Numbered from the stretch's first letter, positions 8,632 to 17,181 are shown. The stretch is DNA of 51,058 bases from an uncultured Meiothermus sp. (GCF_937863175.1 NZ_CALMCQ010000380.1:1-51058), one strand, 5' to 3'. Numbers and translations are program-made. Notes: generated from the letters alone by a model not told the origin.

Positions 8632-9771
8632 ATGAAGCGGCTTGCCCCAGCACTGACCACTGGCCTGCTTCTGGCTTTGCTTACCGCCTGCACCGGGAGC
8701 CGCGAGGAACCCACCCGTGCTTTGCTGGCCGTCGGCGTGGTCACCCCCAACGCCAGCACCCCTTCGCAAATTCGCTTTTTCCAGACCAGCACCCTCCAGC
8801 CTGGCAATTTCGACCCGCCTCGCCGGGTGGGCAGTTGGGATCTGGACGAGCCCATCGTAACCCTGCTCTACCGCCGCAGCCTCGAAGAAGGGGGCAACGA
8901 CCAGCTCTGGGTGCTCACCCCCGGCCGCCTGCGCCGCTACATCGCCAACCATCTCACGGTGGACGACGTGGGAACTCCCCTGCTCGACGGCGGCTTCGAC
9001 CAGGCCCTGAATGTAGACTGTGCCCGGGGCTATCTGCGCCAGGGGGAGGGCCGGGTTTTGCTGGTTTGTCCGCCCGCGCCCGCCACCCCCCCGCGCCCCA
9101 TCGAGGAGTACCACGCCTGGATCATCCCCTTTACCGCCACCGCCCTCCCGAGTCCCATTGATTTTCGGAATCCCAACCTGGTGCGCCTGACCGCTCCCGT
9201 GCGGCTAGCCCTGGGAGTAAACGACCAACTGCTCTACCTGACCCCGCGCGAGTTTGGGCGGTTCGATCTAGTCACCTCACCTGCCCAGCGAGTTCTGGAC
9301 TCCCGCTTTGCCACCTCGAGCCCCACCGACCTGATTCTGGTCGGAAGCCAGGGACTGGGCCTGCTGGACGACAACGACCCCACCACCACCGACACCACCC
9401 TGGTCACCTGGAACCTCGATGCGACCAGTGAGGTAGGGGTTTTCCCGGATGGCAACATTGCTGCACGGTTCTTTGCCAGGGGCGCACCCCCGGTTTTTGT
9501 GCTGGGCACCGGGCTGGCCCGCTTCGAGGGGGGCTTCCAGTTGCCTCGCGAAACAGAAAGCGGGCTTCGGCGCACACTCCCCTACCGTACAGCTACGGTA
9601 GGAATTGATCAGTTTTTATATACCGCCGCCGATCTGGACCCCCCCACCCTCCTGGTGATTGACTTAACGGTCAATATTTCCAACGCCCTCACCACTGCCG
9701 GGGTTCGTTTTTCCTCGCTGGGCAGCTTCCAGGAGCGCATCACCGGGCTGGCCTTCATCCCGGTCGAATAG
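8632..9771 (+). CDS. putative lipoprotein of the lpt operon
   Basis: The protein has 379 residues. It begins with a lipoprotein signal: a short basic start, a hydrophobic run and a lipobox LTAC with the acceptor cysteine at residue 20. It should therefore be anchored on the outer face of a membrane. The rest is beta-rich and shows repeated strand-turn units, compatible with a propeller (for example the segments around LLYRRSLEEGG, LLYLTPREFG and LILVGSQGLG). I recognise no named family. The ATG follows the lptD stop directly, and AGGAGG lies at the right distance inside the end of lptD, so it is the fourth gene of the operon. By context it could help the Lpt-like machinery, but no sequence motif proves this. 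Confidence 0.75.
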   Translation: MKRLAPALTTGLLLALLTACTGSREEPTRALLAVGVVTPNASTPSQIRFFQTSTLQPGNFDPPRRVGSWDLDEPIVTLLYRRSLEEGGNDQLWVLTPGRLRRYIANHLTVDDVGTPLLDGGFDQALNVDCARGYLRQGEGRVLLVCPPAPATPPRPIEEYHAWIIPFTATALPSPIDFRNPNLVRLTAPVRLALGVNDQLLYLTPREFGRFDLVTSPAQRVLDSRFATSSPTDLILVGSQGLGLLDDNDPTTTDTTLVTWNLDATSEVGVFPDGNIAARFFARGAPPVFVLGTGLARFEGGFQLPRETESGLRRTLPYRTATVGIDQFLYTAADLDPPTLLVIDLTVNISNALTTAGVRFSSLGSFQERITGLAFIPVE

Positions 9772-9889
9772 CTACTCTTATACCACCTCTGCGCGTCAGT
9801 GGAACTCTCCATATCGCTTTTGGGTCGCGGTGTACGCAGTCCTGGCATTACCCTTACGAATATCCCTGTCCCCCGAGGTGCAATTGGGG

Positions 9890-9895
9890 TAGTTT
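9890..9895 (+). promoter_or_regulatory. leaderless -10 box of the epimerase gene
   Basis: TAGTTT ends 6 bases before the ATG at 9902, with no ribosome binding site between. The -35 region is not recognisable. Confidence 0.45.
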
Positions 9896-9901
9896 GGGAA
9901 T

Positions 9902-10303
9902 ATGGAAATTCACCACATCGGCATCGCAGTGCAAGATTTGGAACCAGCCGCCCAGCCCTACCTGAAACTGGGGTATAGGCTCGAGGCCAAAGGCAGCGTA
10001 GAGAGCCAGGGGGTTGAGGTCTGGATGCTGGAAAGCGGGCACAGCCGGCTCGAGTTTTTGCGTGCCACCCGGCCCGATTCGGCCATCGCCAAATTCATCG
10101 AGAAACGGGGGCCGGGGATGCACCATATTGCCCTAGCCACCCCCAACCTCCAGGCCGAACTTCAGCGCCTGGCCGCAGAGGGCACGCCCCTGATTGACGC
10201 CACCCCGCGCCCAGGGTTTGGGGGCCATCTGGTAGCCTTTATTCATCCCAAATGGTCAGGCGGGGTGCTGGTCGAGCTGGTCGAGGCAGAGGGTCACCAG
10301 TAG
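9902..10303 (+). CDS. mce: methylmalonyl-CoA epimerase
   Basis: This 133-residue protein of the glyoxalase/VOC fold matches methylmalonyl-CoA epimerase, which interconverts the 2R and 2S forms of methylmalonyl-CoA in propionate and branched-chain amino acid breakdown. Family marks are the opening HHIGIAV (first metal histidine at 5), the central GMHHIAL with another metal histidine, and the closing VLVELVE with the metal glutamate. The length is typical. A TAGTTT box 6 bases before the ATG suggests leaderless transcription. No mutase gene is next to it in this window, so its partner enzymes must be elsewhere. A general VOC protein is the main alternative, but the HHIGIAV/HHIAL pair is characteristic. 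Confidence 0.85.
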   Translation: MEIHHIGIAVQDLEPAAQPYLKLGYRLEAKGSVESQGVEVWMLESGHSRLEFLRATRPDSAIAKFIEKRGPGMHHIALATPNLQAELQRLAAEGTPLIDATPRPGFGGHLVAFIHPKWSGGVLVELVEAEGHQ

Positions 10304-10378
10304 ACGGTTGTTCCGGTGTTTACACCATGCGTCGCAGAAACCACAACCGAAACTTCTACCGTGGGCGCACTTAGACCA

Positions 10379-10981
10379 CTACTTGGGAGCCGACCGGCGA
10401 AACCAGGGCAGGGTGTCCAGCGCGTAGGCCCGCCAGGCCGCCAGCACGATACCAAAGCCCACGCCAGCCAGCAAAATCAGGTATACGTAGCGCTCGAGGT
10501 GGGGAATTTTGGATCCCACGTAGTAGGCCACCAGGGTCAGGCCCTGTGTCCAGAGCAGGCTCCCCAGCAAGCTCAACAAAAAAAAGCGCCACCAGGGCAT
10601 CTTGAGCGTGCCGCACACAAAAGGTACCACGGCCCGGAACACCGGCACATACGGGCCAATCAGAATCGAAAGCGGGCCAAACCGCGCCATGAAGCGATGG
10701 GTGCGTTCTAAGTCTTCGTGCTTTACCCTGGCTTTGCGGAGCAGGGCCGGCCCGATTTTACGCCCTAGAAAATAGCCCAGGTTGTTGCCCAGCACCGAGC
10801 CCAAAAACAGCACCGACAAAGCTACGAACAGATGCAATTGGTTGGCGGCAGCCAACAACCCTACCGCAATTAGCAGGGAGTCGCCTGGCAGAAAAAACCC
10901 TACCAACAAGCCTGTTTCCACAAATACGGTGGCGAAAATACCCAGATACCCCGCTGCTTGCACATAGGCCGTTACTTCCAT
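10379..10981 (-). CDS. DedA family (SNARE-associated/VTT domain) membrane protein
   Basis: This 200-residue inner-membrane protein of the DedA family carries the family signature in the order ETGL, FFLPGDSLL, LGNNLGYFLGRKIG and an amphipathic region with GPYVPVFRAVVPFVCG. DedA proteins are proton-motive-force-dependent membrane proteins. Several family members flip undecaprenyl phosphate or phosphatidylethanolamine across the membrane; which lipid this one handles is unknown. I place the start at the ATG at 10981 rather than 42 bases earlier, because TAGGGT lies 7 bases upstream of it and the protein then begins MEVTAYVQ like its relatives. It converges on the epimerase gene. The short gap contains a nested inverted repeat (GGTGT/ACACC inside CGGTTGT/ACAACCG) but no T run. 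Confidence 0.9.
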   Translation of the reverse strand: MEVTAYVQAAGYLGIFATVFVETGLLVGFFLPGDSLLIAVGLLAAANQLHLFVALSVLFLGSVLGNNLGYFLGRKIGPALLRKARVKHEDLERTHRFMARFGPLSILIGPYVPVFRAVVPFVCGTLKMPWWRFFLLSLLGSLLWTQGLTLVAYYVGSKIPHLERYVYLILLAGVGFGIVLAAWRAYALDTLPWFRRSAPK

Positions 10982-10988
10982 GAACCAC

Positions 10989-10994
10989 ACCCTA
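10989..10994 (-). promoter_or_regulatory. leaderless -10 box of the dedA-like gene
   Basis: TAGGGT on the minus strand ends 7 bases before the ATG at 10981. A possible -35, TTGCCG, lies 18 bases further upstream. Confidence 0.5.
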
Positions 10995-11128
10995 ATGCAA
11001 AAGGCAAAGAACCGGCAAGCCAAACCGAACCATAACTCCGGGTTACGCCGGGGCTAACGGCCAGCGTACAAGGCCCAAAGCGGAAGGTCGAAGGCAAGGA
11101 AAAGAGGTTCGGTTCCAACGTTGGCTGT

Positions 11129-11830
11129 TCAGCGAGGCGGAAAAATCTGCAACTCCATCACCCGGCCTCTGGGGCTGCGGCTGGCCGCATAGACCAGGCT
11201 TTCGGCAATCTCGCCAGGGTCTACCCAGGCCATCGGGTCGGCATCGGGCATCTCTTTGCGGTTGGCCGGGGTATCCACCGCACCCATGGGATACACAATC
11301 GCCACCCGCACTGCCGTGCCCGCCAGCTCGGCGTCCAGCGAACGCAGGTAGGTCGCGACGGCTGCCTTAGCGGCTGCGTAGAGCGCCACTCCGGGCCCCG
11401 CCCCATTCCAGGCTGCGGCTGCCGAAATTCCGGCGATAAAGCCGTCTTTCTGGCCCAGCAACTCGGGAATAATGGCCCGGGTCATATAAAACAAGGTGCG
11501 CATGTTCAGATCGAACATCCGGTCGTAGAGGCTGGGATCGGTGTCTTTGATGGGCGCGTATGCGAAGCCCCCTACGGTGTGAACCAGGCCATCCACCCGC
11601 CCCATCTGCGCTTTCACCTGCCGAATCAACATCTCGGCATCGGGGTAGTGGGTCAGGTTGGCTACAAAAGCCCGCCCACCCAATTCCTGTGCCCGCTGCT
11701 GGATGGTTCCCTCGTGCGCATCCACCAGAGCCAGTCTGGCCCCGGCCTGGGTAAAGGAGCTGGCGATGGCCCCCGCAATGGCGCCCCCGCCTCCAGTCAG
11801 GATAAAGGCTTTTCCCTCGAGCGTCTGCAT
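11129..11830 (-). CDS. SDR family oxidoreductase
   Basis: This is a 233-residue short-chain dehydrogenase/reductase, an NAD(P)-dependent oxidoreductase of the cytoplasm. The glycine-rich cofactor loop is TGGGGAIAG (12-20), a variant of TGxxxGxG. The catalytic residues are in place: Asn109 (LNMRT), Ser136, Tyr151 and Lys155 (YAAAK). The acidic residue at the end of the second strand (VDAHE) suggests NAD rather than NADP. The C-terminus ends in a short strand without the GG...V motif usual for ketoacyl reductases, and no neighbour hints at the substrate. The gene reads in the same direction as the DedA gene, about 150 bases ahead of it. Confidence 0.85.
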   Translation of the reverse strand: MQTLEGKAFILTGGGGAIAGAIASSFTQAGARLALVDAHEGTIQQRAQELGGRAFVANLTHYPDAEMLIRQVKAQMGRVDGLVHTVGGFAYAPIKDTDPSLYDRMFDLNMRTLFYMTRAIIPELLGQKDGFIAGISAAAAWNGAGPGVALYAAAKAAVATYLRSLDAELAGTAVRVAIVYPMGAVDTPANRKEMPDADPMAWVDPGEIAESLVYAASRSPRGRVMELQIFPPR

Positions 11831-12125
11831 GGCCCAATTATTGGCCCCAAAGCCCCCAACCGCATGTCTTTACGCTTACATTCGGCCCTATTCTGCACAC
11901 ACGATGGGGTCACGCGATTTCGGAACCTCATCCGACCCGTTGGGTTGTTTATCTTGCTCCCGAGGCTACAGCGCACAATGTGAAGCAACCGGGTCATTCT
12001 GCCCCTGGGCCTGGGATATGATCGGAACCGGGTAGCTCTTCGGAGTGTCCCACTCAGCAAACTTGCAGATGCTGGAGCGGCGGTTCATGGCTGCGGTCAC
12101 TCAGAAGACCGCCCCCTGGAGGTTT

Positions 12126-12563
12126 ATGGCAACGAAAAAAGTGGTACTGCATCGCTTGGGCGGACATCGGTTTGTAGGCATCAACCAGCAGGGCGACCGG
12201 GTAATGGTGGACGGCGACCAGCCCTCTACCGGGATGCGCCCCATGGAACTACTGCTCGCGGCCCTGGCAGGCTGCACCGCCTATGATGTGGTGGACATCA
12301 TGGAGAAGAAGCGCCAGCCCCTGGCCAGCTACCGCGTGGAGGCAGTGGGCGAACGAGCGGAGACCCATCCCAAGCGTTTTACCCAGATCGTGGTAACCCA
12401 CTATGGCGCTGGCCCACACGTAACCAGGGAGGCCCTCGAGCGGGCCGTGGAACTCTCCCACACCAAATACTGCTCGGTCTCCGCTACCCTCAACACCCCC
12501 GTCGAGACCCGGGTGGTACTCGAGCCCTGGCAGGACGAAAAGCAGCTTCAACCACAACCGTAA
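12126..12563 (+). CDS. OsmC family protein
   Basis: This is a 145-residue OsmC/Ohr-family protein. The family includes thiol peroxidases that reduce organic hydroperoxides with two cysteines. Here Cys50 lies in the motif LAALAGCTAYDV and Cys116 in THTKYCSVSATL-type context (HTKYCS), both where the family has its redox pair. The block RPMELLLAALAGC is diagnostic. The frame is open from 12045, but I choose the ATG at 12126 because GGAGG lies 4 bases before it and the protein then has the normal family length. Compared with Ohr it is nearer the general OsmC/YhfA group, so peroxidase activity is an inference. It appears to be a single-gene unit. Confidence 0.85.
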   Translation: MATKKVVLHRLGGHRFVGINQQGDRVMVDGDQPSTGMRPMELLLAALAGCTAYDVVDIMEKKRQPLASYRVEAVGERAETHPKRFTQIVVTHYGAGPHVTREALERAVELSHTKYCSVSATLNTPVETRVVLEPWQDEKQLQPQP

Positions 12564-12608
12564 ATTTTTCTAGAGCAAACCCCCATGCACTCTCATGCAC
12601 GGCTCTGG

Positions 12609-12614
12609 TAGCGT
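12609..12614 (+). promoter_or_regulatory. leaderless -10 box of the gene at 12621
   Basis: TAGCGT ends 6 bases before the ATG at 12621, matching the leaderless layout seen elsewhere in the window. Confidence 0.45.
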
Positions 12615-12620
12615 TGCGGC

Positions 12621-13397
12621 ATGAGAGTGCTCATTTTGGCTGCTGCACTGGTTTTATCTGGTTTTACCCTGGCCCAGACTGCTTCTAATCCTGCGCCCAT
12701 AAGCTGGGGCCAGTACACCATTCGGCAGGAGGCGGGTTTACTGCGAATTATCCGTTCAGATCGTACTCAAGTAGAGATTAGGGGTGGCCGCTTCGAGGTC
12801 AAGCAGGTCGAACTGACCGGACGGGCACCCGTTGAGCTCTGGATTAACGAGATTTCGGGGCCAAACACCACCGCCTATTTCTTCACCCAGGAACAGGGTT
12901 TTCGCAACCTGCTGATCTACCGGGGTCGTACAGCGGGGGTGTTGGAAGTGCGCGATGTGAACAACGACAGGCGGGCCGAGATTATCGTAGGTACCGATGT
13001 GTTTGCCGATTTTGGCGGGTTGCCCAGGGAGGTTTATCCGCGCCTGACCTACATCCTGGCCTGGGATGGGGTGCGCTACGTGGATGCCACCGCCCGCTTC
13101 CCCACCCTGGGCTTTCGCACCCTCTCGTATTACCGCGAAGCCCTGAGAGACGCCTTGATTCAAAGAGACGATGTCAACGCCCGCAGCGCCGCGCTGGGCT
13201 ATTACGGGCGCGGGCTAATTACGGGTCAGGCCGAAGAGGCCAAAAAGTGGCTGATGGCCAACACACCCCAGGAAATCCGGCGCTGGCTGCTGGATCTGGA
13301 AGGCGAGGCCATCCGGGCTATCTATGCCGATTTTGCCTGCCGGGTCACGGTGAGCTACAGCCGGAACCTGCCCCCCAGGCCTGTTTGCAACGGGTAG
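12621..13397 (+). CDS. hypothetical exported protein
   Basis: The protein has 258 residues with a clear signal peptide (MRVLILAAALVLSGFTLAQ, cleavage near residue 19). The mature part has beta-rich repeats. One segment near residues 112-125, DVNNDRRAEIIVGT, resembles an FG-GAP or calcium-binding DxNxDxxxE loop of beta-propeller proteins. The C-terminal third looks helical (YYREALRDALIQRDD, AEEAKKWLMANTPQEIRRWLLDLEGEAIRA) and ends with two cysteines. I do not recognise a named family. The start is supported by a TAGCGT box 6 bases upstream. It stands alone between the osmC-like gene and the end of addA on the other strand. Confidence 0.75.
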   Translation: MRVLILAAALVLSGFTLAQTASNPAPISWGQYTIRQEAGLLRIIRSDRTQVEIRGGRFEVKQVELTGRAPVELWINEISGPNTTAYFFTQEQGFRNLLIYRGRTAGVLEVRDVNNDRRAEIIVGTDVFADFGGLPREVYPRLTYILAWDGVRYVDATARFPTLGFRTLSYYREALRDALIQRDDVNARSAALGYYGRGLITGQAEEAKKWLMANTPQEIRRWLLDLEGEAIRAIYADFACRVTVSYSRNLPPRPVCNG

Positions 13398-13446
13398 AGC
13401 CTTCCTCAAAAAGGTTCAATGGGTCGGCGTATCGAGAGCTGCACCG

Positions 13447-13474
13447 TAGAGCTTGCTCCATAGAGCTTGCTCCA
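13447..13474. repeat. perfect 14 bp tandem duplication
   Basis: TAGAGCTTGCTCCA occurs twice, head to tail, between two convergent genes. Each unit contains the inverted repeat GAGC-TT-GCTC. Confidence 0.8.
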
Positions 13475-13520
13475 GGATGGGAACAAGAATTTGGCAAAGG
13501 ATACATCTCGCGAATTGACA

Positions 13521-16280
13521 TTACAGCAGAACCTGCTTCTGGGAAGGGGCGATTCCGGCTAGAGCTGCTTCCAGTACGGTCTTATCCAGATTCACCACCT
13601 CGCCATAGCGCAGATACACCAGCCGCACCTCAGGCTCGAGCTCCCAGGCCTGGCGTAGGGCAGCCAGGTAGACCCCCAGTTGGAAGTAGTAGCGCTCGGG
13701 CTGCACCTCGAGGTCGGTCTTGTAATCTTCCAGATACCATTTTTCCCCCACCCGGTACAGGCGGTCTATAATCCCCTGCCAGACCGTGGAGCCGATGGGA
13801 AGGGCCATGGCAAACTCGGGATAGTCTTCGTCGCGCGGCCAGGGGAGTAGACCGCCCAGAAGCTGCTGGTAGTTTTGCAGCAGCACCTTCACCTCGGCCA
13901 TGATGCCTGCACGCTCGTCCGGGCCGAAAGGAAACATGACCTCCTGGGCCTCGAGGTTGGCCAGGTGCTCCGGGCTACCCCCCTGCCAGTTCTGCCCAAT
14001 AGCGTAGTGCACCAGGGTGCCGATGGCCCGCGCCCGGCCTGGAATTTCCTCGCCCTCTGCGGGGTCGGGCAGCGGCAGGGGTTCAGCATCCAGACGCTTG
14101 AAGGCCGAGGGGGAGAAGAGCGGCGGGAATGGCTCGGGGTCGAAGCGGGTCTCCAGCCAGGCCGAGGTCTCGGGCTGTTCAATCCGGTGCGCTATATGCA
14201 CCGGCTTTACCGGCTGGTAGGGCCAGGTTTTGTGCAGGTAGTCGCTGCGGTCAAAGGGTGGGCTTTCCGGCCCCAGTCCCATCTGGGCCAGTACCCTGGC
14301 CCAGCCCTCGAGCCTCCCTTCGCGAACGCTGCCGCTCAGGATCAGGGTATCCCTGGCCCGCGAGGCCGCAACGTAGAGCAGGCGGTAACTCTCGTCTTCT
14401 TCCCGCGCCCTCTGCTGCAGTTGAAACTCTTCAAACCGGGGTGTATCCGGCAGAGCTACCTGCTGCACCAGCCGCTCTTCGTTGCTGGCTCCGCTACCCA
14501 GATACAACGGCTGGGTCTGATGCACACCCTTCCGTCCCAGATCAAACACCGCCACCAGCGGCCACTCCAGCCCTTTGGCGCGGTGGATGGTCAGGATCTG
14601 CACCCCCTCGCCCGACTGCGGGACGTCGCCCGCGTCGGCCTGGCGGGAGAGCAGCTCGAGCCGCTCCAGTAAACCCTCCAGGCTCTGCGGTGGGCGCGGG
14701 GCAAAGTAGAAGAGCAGGGCATCTATGTTTTCCCGTGGACGGGGCTCGAGAAAATCGTGGTAGGCCTTGCCCGCCATCAAGGGCGCACGCACCAGGAATT
14801 TAAGCACGTCCAGCGGAGCCGAGACCCGCAGTTGGGCCTGAATTTTTTTCAGTCGGGTGTGCACCGAGGGAAAATTCAGGGCCAGGGCTTGGGGGGGGTT
14901 TTCCGAGCGCAGCACGGTCTCGATCTGGGCCAGCTCCATGGCCTGCAGCCCACCCCCTTCGACCTCGAGCTGTCCAAAAGGGCCCCGCAACCAGGCCGCC
15001 AGCGACAGGCCCCTGGGGTCGAGGGCAGCCCGCAGGGCGTGGTAAAGGTCACGTACCTCCTGCCGCTCGTAGTAGCCGCGCCCCTGCAACAATACATACG
15101 GAATCTGGGCCTGGGCAAAGGCTTTTTCCAGAAAGCCCACGCTGCTGTACGAGCGCACCAGCACCGCCATCTCCCTGTAGCTGGTCTGGTGCGACAGGGC
15201 CAGTAGCCGCTGGGCCAGCACAAAGGCCTCCTGCACCCGCAGCTCGTCCAGGGCCATCTCCCCATCCACCCAGTGAATTTCCAGCCGACCACGCACGTCC
15301 CGTACACCCTGCACCTCGGGCGCCTCGTCCACCCCAAAGCCCAGGCCTCGTTGGGCCAGGGTATCGGTCAGGCGGCTCAGAAAACGCACCAGGGTCTGGC
15401 TGTGCCGGTAGGTGCGGGCCAGCGGGGGTTCAAGCTGGCCTTCCCGCATGGCTTTTCGAAAGACCGCCACATCGGCATTGCGGAAGGCGTAAATGGACTG
15501 CTTGGGATCGCCTACGATCTCGATGGACAGCCCGGCCCGCTCGAGGGCCGCAAAAAAGGCCCCTTGCAAAGGGTTTACGTCCTGGTACTCGTCCACCAGC
15601 AACACCTGTACCCGCTCCAGAACACGCCCCACGGCGCGGGGGTGGCGGGTCAGCTCGAGGGCCCTGCGCTCCAGTTCCGACGGCGAGAGCCAGCGGGCCC
15701 CCAGCCGGGCTTCGTAAGCCGAAGACACCTCCTGATAGACCTGCAACAACACCTGGTTGGCCTGGCCCTCGGCAGGCTCGAAGGCTTCGGCCAGCGAGCG
15801 CCTGGAAAACAGGTGCAGGAGGGGTTCAGCAAGTTCGTCAGCGACAGGGCCGTGCAGCAGGTGGCCCGGATCGAGCGCCAGATAGCGCAGGGTCTTCCAC
15901 TCCTCTTCAAACCAGGCCTGTGCCTCCCAATCGCCCAGGATGGAAAAGTCGGGGTCGAGGTGCAGCAGCGGGGCCGCCAGCCGCAAGCACTGGCCCATAA
16001 AGCCGTGGATGGTGCTGAGAGTGGCCCCTGGAAGCTCACGGGCCGCCTCCTGGAAAACCCCCTGGGTTTGCCGCGGGGCTACGAAATCCAGATGCCGCCC
16101 GTGCTCCAGTACCTCTTCGATGGCCCAGCCGACCCGCACCCGCAGCTCGTCGGCGGCCTTACGGGTGAAGGTCACGCCCGCAATGCGGCGCAGGGGTGTG
16201 CCCGAAGCGATCAGCTCGAGGTAGCGCAAAACCAGACTGGCGGTCTTGCCGGTTCCGGCGGAGGCGACGCGGACTTTCAT
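13521..16280 (-). CDS. addA: AddA-like UvrD-family helicase-nuclease
   Basis: This 919-residue protein combines a superfamily 1A helicase with a C-terminal RecB-type nuclease, the plan of AddA in the AddAB helicase-nuclease that processes double-strand breaks for recombination. Helicase motifs seen in order are Walker A ASAGTGKT (6-13), TFTRKAADEL, the Walker B DEYQDVNPLQ, GDPKQSIYAFRNA and ILTIHRAKGLEW. The nuclease motif is intact: Asp839 in GIIDRLY, Asp852-Tyr-Lys854, then Q867-xxx-Y871. It is shorter than Bacillus AddA (about 1230). The likely partner AddB is encoded about 4 kb away in the same direction at 20161-22509. The first codon is 32 bases from a divergent toxin-antitoxin gene, with no ribosome binding site evident. 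Confidence 0.9.
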   Translation of the reverse strand: MKVRVASAGTGKTASLVLRYLELIASGTPLRRIAGVTFTRKAADELRVRVGWAIEEVLEHGRHLDFVAPRQTQGVFQEAARELPGATLSTIHGFMGQCLRLAAPLLHLDPDFSILGDWEAQAWFEEEWKTLRYLALDPGHLLHGPVADELAEPLLHLFSRRSLAEAFEPAEGQANQVLLQVYQEVSSAYEARLGARWLSPSELERRALELTRHPRAVGRVLERVQVLLVDEYQDVNPLQGAFFAALERAGLSIEIVGDPKQSIYAFRNADVAVFRKAMREGQLEPPLARTYRHSQTLVRFLSRLTDTLAQRGLGFGVDEAPEVQGVRDVRGRLEIHWVDGEMALDELRVQEAFVLAQRLLALSHQTSYREMAVLVRSYSSVGFLEKAFAQAQIPYVLLQGRGYYERQEVRDLYHALRAALDPRGLSLAAWLRGPFGQLEVEGGGLQAMELAQIETVLRSENPPQALALNFPSVHTRLKKIQAQLRVSAPLDVLKFLVRAPLMAGKAYHDFLEPRPRENIDALLFYFAPRPPQSLEGLLERLELLSRQADAGDVPQSGEGVQILTIHRAKGLEWPLVAVFDLGRKGVHQTQPLYLGSGASNEERLVQQVALPDTPRFEEFQLQQRAREEDESYRLLYVAASRARDTLILSGSVREGRLEGWARVLAQMGLGPESPPFDRSDYLHKTWPYQPVKPVHIAHRIEQPETSAWLETRFDPEPFPPLFSPSAFKRLDAEPLPLPDPAEGEEIPGRARAIGTLVHYAIGQNWQGGSPEHLANLEAQEVMFPFGPDERAGIMAEVKVLLQNYQQLLGGLLPWPRDEDYPEFAMALPIGSTVWQGIIDRLYRVGEKWYLEDYKTDLEVQPERYYFQLGVYLAALRQAWELEPEVRLVYLRYGEVVNLDKTVLEAALAGIAPSQKQVLL

Positions 16281-16312
16281 AGCTAGGTATATATTATGTT
16301 AGAATACTTGGT
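16281..16312. promoter_or_regulatory. shared divergent promoter region of addA and the antitoxin gene
   Basis: Only 32 AT-rich bases separate the two start codons. On the plus strand TAGAAT (16300-16305) ends 7 bases before the antitoxin ATG, with a weak TTCATA 18 bases upstream. The spaced ends GTAT and ATAC form a loose inverted repeat over 16287-16307. AbrB-type antitoxins commonly bind such AT-rich repeats, so autoregulation is likely by analogy. Confidence 0.5.
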
Positions 16313-16558
16313 ATGAAGCGTACCCTGTTGACTCTTGGGAATAGCACTGCTGTCACTTTACCACCCGACTTTCTAGAGCGATACAACCTCAAACCGGGGG
16401 ACTTAGTTGAGGTAGAGAACACCGAGCAAGGCATTTTGATTCGTCCGCAACATACCCTTGACCCCGCCTTCGAGCAAGCCTTGCGAAGCGTCGTAACCCG
16501 CTACCGCGGAACGCTAAAGCGTTTGGCTGAGCATGATCGGGGCCAGGACAATTCATGA
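16313..16558 (+). CDS. AbrB/MazE-type antitoxin
   Basis: This 81-residue protein has an N-terminal SpoVT/AbrB swapped-hairpin DNA-binding domain: the pattern LLTLGNSTAVTLPPDF, then LKPGDLVEVE, is typical of MazE-like antitoxins. The C-terminal half (FEQALRSVVTRYRGTLKRLAEHD) is a charged helix of the kind that binds and blocks a Doc toxin. The stop overlaps the next gene's ATG by 4 bases (ATGA), the usual toxin-antitoxin coupling. The start follows TAGAAT by 7 bases. Family knowledge suggests it neutralises the toxin and represses its own promoter; that promoter abuts addA, which may be affected too. Confidence 0.88.
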   Translation: MKRTLLTLGNSTAVTLPPDFLERYNLKPGDLVEVENTEQGILIRPQHTLDPAFEQALRSVVTRYRGTLKRLAEHDRGQDNS

Positions 16559-16929
16559 GCCGGTGGCTAACCCTGGAAGAGGTGCTGCTGATGCATGATC
16601 TGGCGCTGGAGCTGGATGGAGGTGATGCTGGCATTCTGGATTTGGGGAAACTAGAGTCAGCCCTGGCCCAGCCCCAGGCTGGCTTTGGCAACGAGCTGTT
16701 TCACCCAACCCTACAAACCCAGGCTGCCGCCTACCTATACCACATCACTCAGGCGCATGCGTTTGTGGATGGCAACAAGCGAACCGGGGTTCTGGCGGCC
16801 CTGACTTTTTTGCAGCTGAATGGGATTACGCCGACCATAAAAGAAGTTGAACTCTACGATCTAACCCTCGAGGTGGCCCGAGGCAATTTGACCAAGGCAG
16901 ATATTGCTGCAGAACTGACCAAGGAATAA
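16555..16929 (+). CDS. doc: Doc-type toxin (Fic/Doc family)
   Basis: This 124-residue protein matches the Doc toxin family. The Fic/Doc loop is HAFVDGNKRTG at residues 68-78, with the catalytic His68 and the Lys-Arg form that marks Doc kinases rather than AMP-transferring Fic enzymes. The Doc toxin of phage P1 phosphorylates elongation factor Tu and halts translation. The length, the leading SRWLTLEEVLLMHD segment and the TAAYLYHI-like helix before the loop all fit. It overlaps the antitoxin gene by 4 bases and appears intact, with no frameshift or missing key residue. It lies between addA and addB. Confidence 0.9.
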   Translation: MSRWLTLEEVLLMHDLALELDGGDAGILDLGKLESALAQPQAGFGNELFHPTLQTQAAAYLYHITQAHAFVDGNKRTGVLAALTFLQLNGITPTIKEVELYDLTLEVARGNLTKADIAAELTKE

Positions 16930-17181
16930 CGAGCCCTGATGAAATACGCTAGCATCAACGGAACCATGATAGCGAAGGCCCAGGTCTGAGGGTTTGGTGG
17001 TTCCGTGCCTCGCATGATCTAAAGACCTACCACTGAACCTGACGTGACTGGGGTATGTCGTGATAGAGAGATGTTGGCCCCTTCGCCAGGCCTGGGAGCG
17101 GCGGGACTGGCGGCTGCGGAGGCGGAATTTTGGCGGGTTTACCGAGCCGGATGACCGGGTGTGATTTTTTACCTGCAGAAA
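16930..17181. other. intergenic stretch without recognisable genes
   Basis: Between the doc stop and the hairpin at 17182 I see no open frame with protein character, no RNA signature and no repeat. Confidence 0.5.

Noticed and set aside
9776-9901. Small gene or RNA between the lipoprotein and the epimerase gene
   Set aside because: Too short and without structure; only the TAGTTT box could be supported.
13447-13474. Possible CRISPR array or attachment site from the tandem 14-mer
   Set aside because: Only two head-to-tail copies with no spacers, and no integrase or cas genes in the window.
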